Positions 1 to 3,142 of a stretch of DNA of 5,770 nucleotides are shown here, one piece after another. The translations under genes were made by a program, and so were the position numbers. The DNA comes from Gemmatimonadota bacterium (lineage in GTDB: Bacteria > Gemmatimonadota > Gemmatimonadetes > Longimicrobiales > UBA6960), in contig JAHWKH010000176.1 of assembly GCA_019347995.1 (NCBI GenBank), positions 1 to 5,770 of the forward strand, written 5' to 3'. Each line of letters starts with the position of its first letter. Position 1 is the stretch's first letter. Below the pieces are notes generated by a model that saw nothing but the letters and a program-made list of their open reading frames with translations, was not told the origin of the DNA and did no database searches.

Positions 1-672
1 ACCATCGAGCTCACGCATCGCCTGCGCACGTCGGCGGGCTCCCACGAGCGCTTCCTCGTCATCGAGGTCTTCGGACGCTACGCCGGGTTCACGGCGCTGC
101 TGCCCACCATGGCGGGCGCCGCCGACCGCTGCCTCATCCCCGAGCACCCCTTCGACATGGATCGGCTCGCCGAGCTCATGGTCTACGACCGGGAGCGTCA
201 CCCCTCGAAGTACTCGGTGGCCCTGGTCTCCGAGGGCGCCACGGCGGCCGACGCCGAGGCGATGACGTTCGAGGGCGAGGAGGCCGACCAGTTCGGACAC
301 CGGAAGCTGGGAGGCATCGGCGACAAGGTCTCCGATCGGCTCAAGGAGCTGTCCGCCAGGTACAACGGGGGGCGGCGCGTGAACGTGGTGAACCAGCGGC
401 TCGGTTACCTGGTGCGCTCCGGAGACCCCGACGCCCTGGATTCCATCGTGCCCATGGCCTTCGGGAACATGGCCCTGGACCTGATCCTGAAGGGGGTGTC
501 GGGGCGCCTCGTGTCCGTGCGCAACGGCGTCTACGACAGCGTGCCCATCGACGTCGTGACGGGGCGAAAGAAGGTGGTGGACGTGCAGCGCTACTACAAC
601 GTGGACCGGCTGCGCCCCCGCTACGACACCTTCAAGCTCCATCCCCTCTTCATCATGACCAGCGACGTGTGA
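1..672 (+). CDS. pfkA: 6-phosphofructokinase, C-terminal part (5' end cut by window edge)
   Basis: Glycolytic kinase that phosphorylates fructose 6-phosphate to fructose 1,6-bisphosphate in the cytoplasm. The frame is open from base 1 and gives 223 residues before TGA at 670-672; the start and the nucleotide-binding GGDG/GGDD region lie outside the window. The visible part matches the PfkA fold. SHER followed by VIEVFGRYAG corresponds to the substrate-binding VEVMGRxxG segment. VSEGA carries the Glu equivalent to the fructose-6-phosphate-binding Glu of E. coli PfkA. LGYLVRSGDPDALD corresponds to LGHxQRGGxPxxxD. Two positions differ from E. coli: Phe replaces Met in MGR, and Tyr replaces His in LGH. 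The C-terminal part is longer than that of E. coli PfkA, suggesting a long bacterial type. Whether the phosphoryl donor is ATP or pyrophosphate is set by residues upstream of the window, so it cannot be decided here. The family is secure; donor and exact symbol are not. The gene is convergent with the next one, 7 bases apart. Confidence 0.9.
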   Translation, partial: TIELTHRLRTSAGSHERFLVIEVFGRYAGFTALLPTMAGAADRCLIPEHPFDMDRLAELMVYDRERHPSKYSVALVSEGATAADAEAMTFEGEEADQFGHRKLGGIGDKVSDRLKELSARYNGGRRVNVVNQRLGYLVRSGDPDALDSIVPMAFGNMALDLILKGVSGRLVSVRNGVYDSVPIDVVTGRKKVVDVQRYYNVDRLRPRYDTFKLHPLFIMTSDV

Positions 673-679
673 CGCCGGC

Positions 680-1723
680 TCAGCTCACGCCGCGCCGCGG
701 GGCGGGCACCACGGCGCGCCCCACGGTGTTCGCGTCGGTGCCGAACCAGATCGCGTCCGTGTCCGCGTCGTAGTACATGTGGCGCACCGCGCCGGCGCCG
801 CTCCCGATGGGGCTCACCGACGTGAACGACTCCGTGGCCGGATCGAAACCCACGAAGGTGTTGGGGCTCATGCCGGTCTCGACGAACCAGACGCGGTCCC
901 ACTCGTCGATCGCCATGCCGTACGGCCGCGACTCCCGGCCTCCGGGCGCGTCCCACTCCTCGACCGAGCCCGTGGCGGGATCCAGCCGGCCGAGCCGGCC
1001 CTGCGCGTAGTCCACGTACCACACCTGGTCCTTCGAATCCACCACCAGGCGCCGGGGACGGGCGTCCTCGGGCAGCTCGTGGATCGTCAGCTCCATGGTG
1101 GCGGGGTCGACGCGGGCGATCTTGTTCGTGTTGAAGAGCACCACCCACGGGTTCCCCCGGGAATCCATCTTGATGCCGTACGGCCGGCTCGACGTGGAGC
1201 GGCCGCCGGGCACCTCGGGCGCCTCGACCAGGCGCGTGCGGCCGGTGGCGGGATCGAAGTGGCCGATCATGTTGCCGCCCTGGACGGTGAACCAGAGGGT
1301 GCCGTCGGGAGCGATCTCGAGGGTGTGCGGGTCGCGGGCGCGCTCGTCGGGCATCATGTACTTGGTGATCTCGCCGGTGGCGGCATCGACCCGGCCGATG
1401 TGGCTGGCCCGGTTGCCCGCGTACCAGACCGTGCCGTCGTCGGCCACGACCAGGTTGTGGGGCCCCGCGCCGTCCTCCAGGTCGTACTTGCGGAAGTCTC
1501 CGGTCGAGGGATCCATCACCGCGACGTAGTCGCTGCGCTGCCCCACGAACCAGACCCTGCCGTCGGGGGCCACGTACGGATCACGCGGGCGCGAAGCCTC
1601 GTAGGGGACCGTCCACTCCTCCAGCTCGGGATCGACGCCCGTCGTCTGGGCCTGGCTGGACGGCGGGACGGCGAGAGGAAGCAGCAGGGCAGCCAGCAGC
1701 GGAGCGAGGCGAGGCGCGCGCAT
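680..1723 (-). CDS. Exported seven-bladed beta-propeller, streptogramin lyase (Vgb)-like family
   Basis: The protein has 347 residues. Residues 1-25 form a Sec signal peptide: MRAPR, a Leu/Ala core, then cleavage after SQA before QTT. It should act in the periplasm or outside the cell. The mature part contains seven repeats of about 35-43 residues, at roughly 49-80, 88-123, 132-168, 181-217, 222-260, 267-304 and 313-339. Most follow the pattern P-h-x-I-x-x-D-x-G-x-h-W-F, then I-G-R-x-D-P-A-T-G, typical of the virginiamycin B lyase/COG4257 propeller. Set against S. aureus Vgb from memory, the blade-7 His is kept (His315). The blade-6 His position is Tyr268, the Glu two residues before His315 is Val313, and the Glu after the blade-7 Trp-Phe is Asp330. 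Streptogramin lyase activity is therefore doubtful, and the ligand is unknown. The ATG at 1723 is chosen because GGAGAG sits 6 bases upstream and the signal peptide starts there; the frame extends upstream to 1819, but that would bury the signal peptide. The gene lies downstream of the barrel protein gene on the same strand, 181 bases away, probably with its own promoter. Confidence 0.85.
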   Translation of the reverse strand: MRAPRLAPLLAALLLPLAVPPSSQAQTTGVDPELEEWTVPYEASRPRDPYVAPDGRVWFVGQRSDYVAVMDPSTGDFRKYDLEDGAGPHNLVVADDGTVWYAGNRASHIGRVDAATGEITKYMMPDERARDPHTLEIAPDGTLWFTVQGGNMIGHFDPATGRTRLVEAPEVPGGRSTSSRPYGIKMDSRGNPWVVLFNTNKIARVDPATMELTIHELPEDARPRRLVVDSKDQVWYVDYAQGRLGRLDPATGSVEEWDAPGGRESRPYGMAIDEWDRVWFVETGMSPNTFVGFDPATESFTSVSPIGSGAGAVRHMYYDADTDAIWFGTDANTVGRAVVPAPRRGVS

Positions 1724-1729
1724 CAGGAT

Positions 1730-1735
1730 CTCTCC
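1730..1735 (-). promoter_or_regulatory. Ribosome binding site fixing the propeller gene start
   Basis: On the minus strand this reads GGAGAG, followed by six bases (ATCCTG) and the ATG at 1723-1721. Its spacing supports this start over the upstream in-frame ATG at 1819. Confidence 0.7.
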
Positions 1736-1801
1736 ATCGTGGTCGAGGAGTGGACGGAACGGCCTCCGAGCAGCCAGGAGGCACCCGGCTCCCTTACAGA
1801 C

Positions 1802-1821
1802 ACGTGAGGGGGGCGTCACGT
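1802..1821. promoter_or_regulatory. Dyad ACGTGA-N8-TCACGT upstream of the propeller gene, candidate operator
   Basis: This is a perfect 6-base inverted repeat (1802-1807 and 1816-1821) around an 8-base GC spacer, centred about 88 bases before the propeller start codon. Bases 1803-1812 (CGTGAGGGGG) are identical to the right half of the palindrome in front of padR (2769-2778). A second, imperfect dyad overlaps it: CCCTTAC at 1791-1797 and GTGAGGG at 1804-1810, one mismatch. The minus strand has only weak promoter-like hexamers here (TTAACG at 1824-1819, TGTAAG at 1798-1793, with a 20-base spacer that is too long), so no promoter is called. A regulator site is an inference from symmetry and position. 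Confidence 0.35.
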
Positions 1822-1858
1822 TAAGTGGCAGCCGCCGGGCTCGCCGCCCCGTCAGGTA

Positions 1859-1892
1859 CTCCCGATTCCGGGAGGCGAGCGGGGGTCTCGCC
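1859..1892 (-). terminator. Two adjacent GC hairpins after the barrel protein gene, possible terminator
   Basis: Downstream of the barrel gene stop (minus strand) lie a 6-bp stem with a 7-base loop (GGCGAG at 1874-1879, CTCGCC at 1887-1892) and a 6-bp stem with a 4-base loop (CTCCCG at 1859-1864, CGGGAG at 1869-1874). The two stems share base 1874, so they may be alternatives. No T-run follows, so intrinsic termination would be atypical. Position just after a stop codon is the main support. Confidence 0.3.
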
Positions 1893-1904
1893 CCGATGCC
1901 GGCG

Positions 1905-2570
1905 TCATCCCCCGATGCCGACCCTCAGCCCGATGTTCAGGATGGGCCAGAAGCGCAGGGCGCGGATGTCCTCCTCCACGCTCCGCTCCTCCTCGGCCAG
2001 GTTCTGCTGGAACTGCGCGTTGCCCGAGATCGGCCCGGTGGCCGTAAGCTGGAGGTCGGGCTCCTTCTGGAAGGCCACGCCCCCGTCCACGTACAGTCCG
2101 ATGCCGGTGGAGGCCATGCGCCCCAGGCCCAGGGTCAGGAACGGTGCGAAGTCGCCGCTCTCCACGAAGCCGGTGAGCGTGCCGACCTCCGCTCCGGTAT
2201 AGGTCTGTCCGCCGACCTCGACCTCACCGGTGAAGTCGCCCCGCAGCTCGGGCTCGTCGGGCTTGTAGACCATGCCGCCGCTGATGCGGAAGCCGCCGCC
2301 GGTGGGAAAGAAATCGAGGCCCGCGGTGATGAACGAGCTCGGCAGCTCCAGCGTCCAGTCGATGTCCGACCAGGTGGCGTCGTGGTCGATGGGCATGAGG
2401 CCCACGCCGCCGCGGACCTGGAGGTTGTCGGTCAGCCCGACGGCCAGGTCGCCGCCGATGCCCAGCGTGCCGGCGCGCACCCCCACGCCGAAGGCGCGCT
2501 GGGCCGAGAGCGCGGCGGGCGTGAAGACGAGGAGCGAGAGCGCGAGGGCGCACAGCGGCCTGCGGAGCAT
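1905..2570 (-). CDS. Small outer-membrane beta-barrel protein
   Basis: The protein has 221 residues. Residues 1-23 form a signal peptide (MLRRP, a hydrophobic core of Ala/Leu/Val/Phe, cleavage after LSA before Q24). The mature part has alternating amphipathic strands rich in Gly and aromatic residues: an opening GVGVRAGTLGIGGDLAVGL strand pair, DFFP at 86-89, DFAPFLTLGLGR at 140-151 and GLYVDGGVAF at 158-167. A charged, probably helical stretch follows (NLAEEERSVEEDIRAL, 190-205), then a closing strand, WPILNIGLRVGI. The GTLG opening, the FAPFLxLGxG segment, the Glu/Asp-rich helix and the final P-h-h-x-h-G-L strand match a widespread uncharacterised outer-membrane protein family. The last residues are GIGG instead of the usual terminal aromatic. 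The ATG at 2570 has GGGAGA 6 bases upstream; the frame extends to 2630, but that would place about 20 residues before the signal peptide. It is divergent from padR. Cargo or partner is unknown; a passive pore or structural role is possible. Confidence 0.8.
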   Translation of the reverse strand: MLRRPLCALALSLLVFTPAALSAQRAFGVGVRAGTLGIGGDLAVGLTDNLQVRGGVGLMPIDHDATWSDIDWTLELPSSFITAGLDFFPTGGGFRISGGMVYKPDEPELRGDFTGEVEVGGQTYTGAEVGTLTGFVESGDFAPFLTLGLGRMASTGIGLYVDGGVAFQKEPDLQLTATGPISGNAQFQQNLAEEERSVEEDIRALRFWPILNIGLRVGIGG

Positions 2571-2576
2571 CGGGCG

Positions 2577-2583
2577 TCTCCCT
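2577..2583 (-). promoter_or_regulatory. Ribosome binding site fixing the barrel protein start
   Basis: The minus strand reads AGGGAGA, then six bases (CGCCCG) and the ATG at 2570-2568. It supports the short form of the protein that begins at its signal peptide. Confidence 0.7.
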
Positions 2584-2598
2584 GGAAATGGGCGATCT

Positions 2599-2755
2599 GG
2601 AAGCGCGGCGCCGGTCGGCACCGATCCCAATATGGCCTCCGCCGCCGTCCGGACGGAAGCGGCTGGATCCCGCGCCCCGCTCCCGCCATGGCCTCCTCCT
2701 ACGCCCGGCTGGAAGCGGATGAATCCTGCGCCACCCCTCCGCCGTAATGCCTTCC
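2599..2755. repeat. Three diverged tandem copies of a 56-base repeat in the divergent intergenic region
   Basis: Copies begin with GGAAGCG at 2599, 2655 and 2711, exactly 56 bases apart. Copies 2 and 3 agree at 20 of their first 24 bases. Copies 1 and 2 share CCG-A/C-TCCC and then an exact ATGGCCTCC at the same offset (2632-2640 and 2688-2696). Copy 3 has a diverged form of this block (ATGCCTTCC, 2747-2755), shifted by about three bases. The array fills most of the gap between the barrel gene and padR, so any promoter for either gene lies in or beside it. I see no open frame with a ribosome site in it and no convincing sigma-70 hexamers. It may be a decayed local duplication or a multi-copy regulator-binding region. 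Confidence 0.6.
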
Positions 2756-2758
2756 ATA

Positions 2759-2777
2759 CCCCTCACGTCGTGAGGGG
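2759..2777. promoter_or_regulatory. Perfect 19-base palindrome before padR, candidate PadR operator
   Basis: The arms are CCCCTCACG (2759-2767) and CGTGAGGGG (2769-2777) around a single central T. The palindrome ends 29 bases before the padR ATG and lies on the barrel-gene side's promoter region too. PadR-family repressors are dimers that usually bind dyads in their own promoters, so autoregulation is a reasonable reading. It could also fold as an RNA hairpin in the padR leader, but with a one-base centre the DNA-site reading is better. Its right half recurs upstream of the propeller gene at 1803-1812. Confidence 0.5.
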
Positions 2778-2795
2778 GCGGGAGCGCGGCGACAC

Positions 2796-2800
2796 GGAGG
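2796..2800 (+). promoter_or_regulatory. Ribosome binding site fixing the padR start
   Basis: GGAGG is followed by six bases (GTGGCC) and ATG at 2807. The GTG at 2801 is in frame but directly abuts the GGAGG, so it is too close to be the start; ATG 2807 is preferred. Confidence 0.75.
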
Positions 2801-2806
2801 GTGGCC

Positions 2807-3142
2807 ATGGATCCGAAGGAGCGGAGCCTGATCCCGGGCACGGTGGACCTCCTCGTCCTCCGGGCCCTCACGACGGGCCCGCTCCACGGCTTCGGCGTCT
2901 CACGCGTGCTCCTGGGGCGCTCCGACGGGATGCTGGAGGTGAAGGACGCGGCCCTCTACCAGGCGCTGCACCGTCTCGAGGAGCAGCGGATGGTGACGTC
3001 GTCCTGGGGGCTCTCGGAGAACAACCGGCGCGCCAAGTTCTACGCGATCACCGCGCGTGGACGGCGACACCTGGAGCGGGAGGCCGGCGTCTTCCGGGCG
3101 CAGGCGGGGGCGGTCCTGCGCGTGCTGGGTGACGAGGCATGA
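2807..3142 (+). CDS. PadR-family transcriptional regulator, acidobacterial permease-associated type
   Basis: A small cytoplasmic DNA-binding protein of 111 residues, the usual size for single-domain PadR proteins. It begins MDPKERSLIPGTVDLLVLRAL, continues with GPLHGFGVSRVLL in the first helices of the winged helix-turn-helix, and then has the recognition-helix region with LYQALHRLEEQ. The wing follows, with NNRRAKFYAITARGRRHLE, where the Y-x-I/L-T-x-x-G-R motif is typical of PadR. A C-terminal helix of about 20 residues would provide dimerisation. This sequence type (the TIGR03433-like group) is known to sit beside duplicated orphan permeases, as here. Its stop codon overlaps the permease start (ATGA, 3139-3142), so the two are cotranscribed and probably translationally coupled. 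It most likely represses its own operon through the palindrome at 2759-2777; the inducer is unknown. Start chosen from the GGAGG spacing. Confidence 0.92.
   Translation: MDPKERSLIPGTVDLLVLRALTTGPLHGFGVSRVLLGRSDGMLEVKDAALYQALHRLEEQRMVTSSWGLSENNRRAKFYAITARGRRHLEREAGVFRAQAGAVLRVLGDEA

Noticed and set aside
660..720. Possible bidirectional terminator between the two convergent genes
   Set aside because: Only 7 bases separate the stops, and I could find no clear stem with a T-run; the GC runs here are coding sequence of the propeller C-terminus.
915..1186. Exact 14-base repeat ATGCCGTACGGCCG at 915 and 1173
   Set aside because: Both copies encode the same Arg-Pro-Tyr-Gly motif in two propeller blades (258 bases, two blades apart), so this is protein repeat structure, not a DNA element.
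779..1807. Plus-strand open frame of 342 codons opposite the propeller gene
   Set aside because: The His/Arg/Ala/Gly-rich product lacks any motif; the minus strand encodes the seven propeller repeats and a signal peptide.
1724..1819. Upstream extension of the propeller gene to an ATG at 1819
   Set aside because: It would add 32 residues before a typical signal peptide, and would cover the operator-like dyad; GGAGAG fixes the start at 1723.
2571..2630. Upstream extension of the barrel gene to a start at 2630
   Set aside because: It would put 20 Pro/Arg-rich residues before the signal peptide; AGGGAGA fixes the start at 2570.
1896..2747. Plus-strand open frame opposite the barrel gene and running into the intergenic repeats
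   Set aside because: Low-complexity product with no ribosome site noted; the minus strand has a signal peptide, barrel strands and a good ribosome site.
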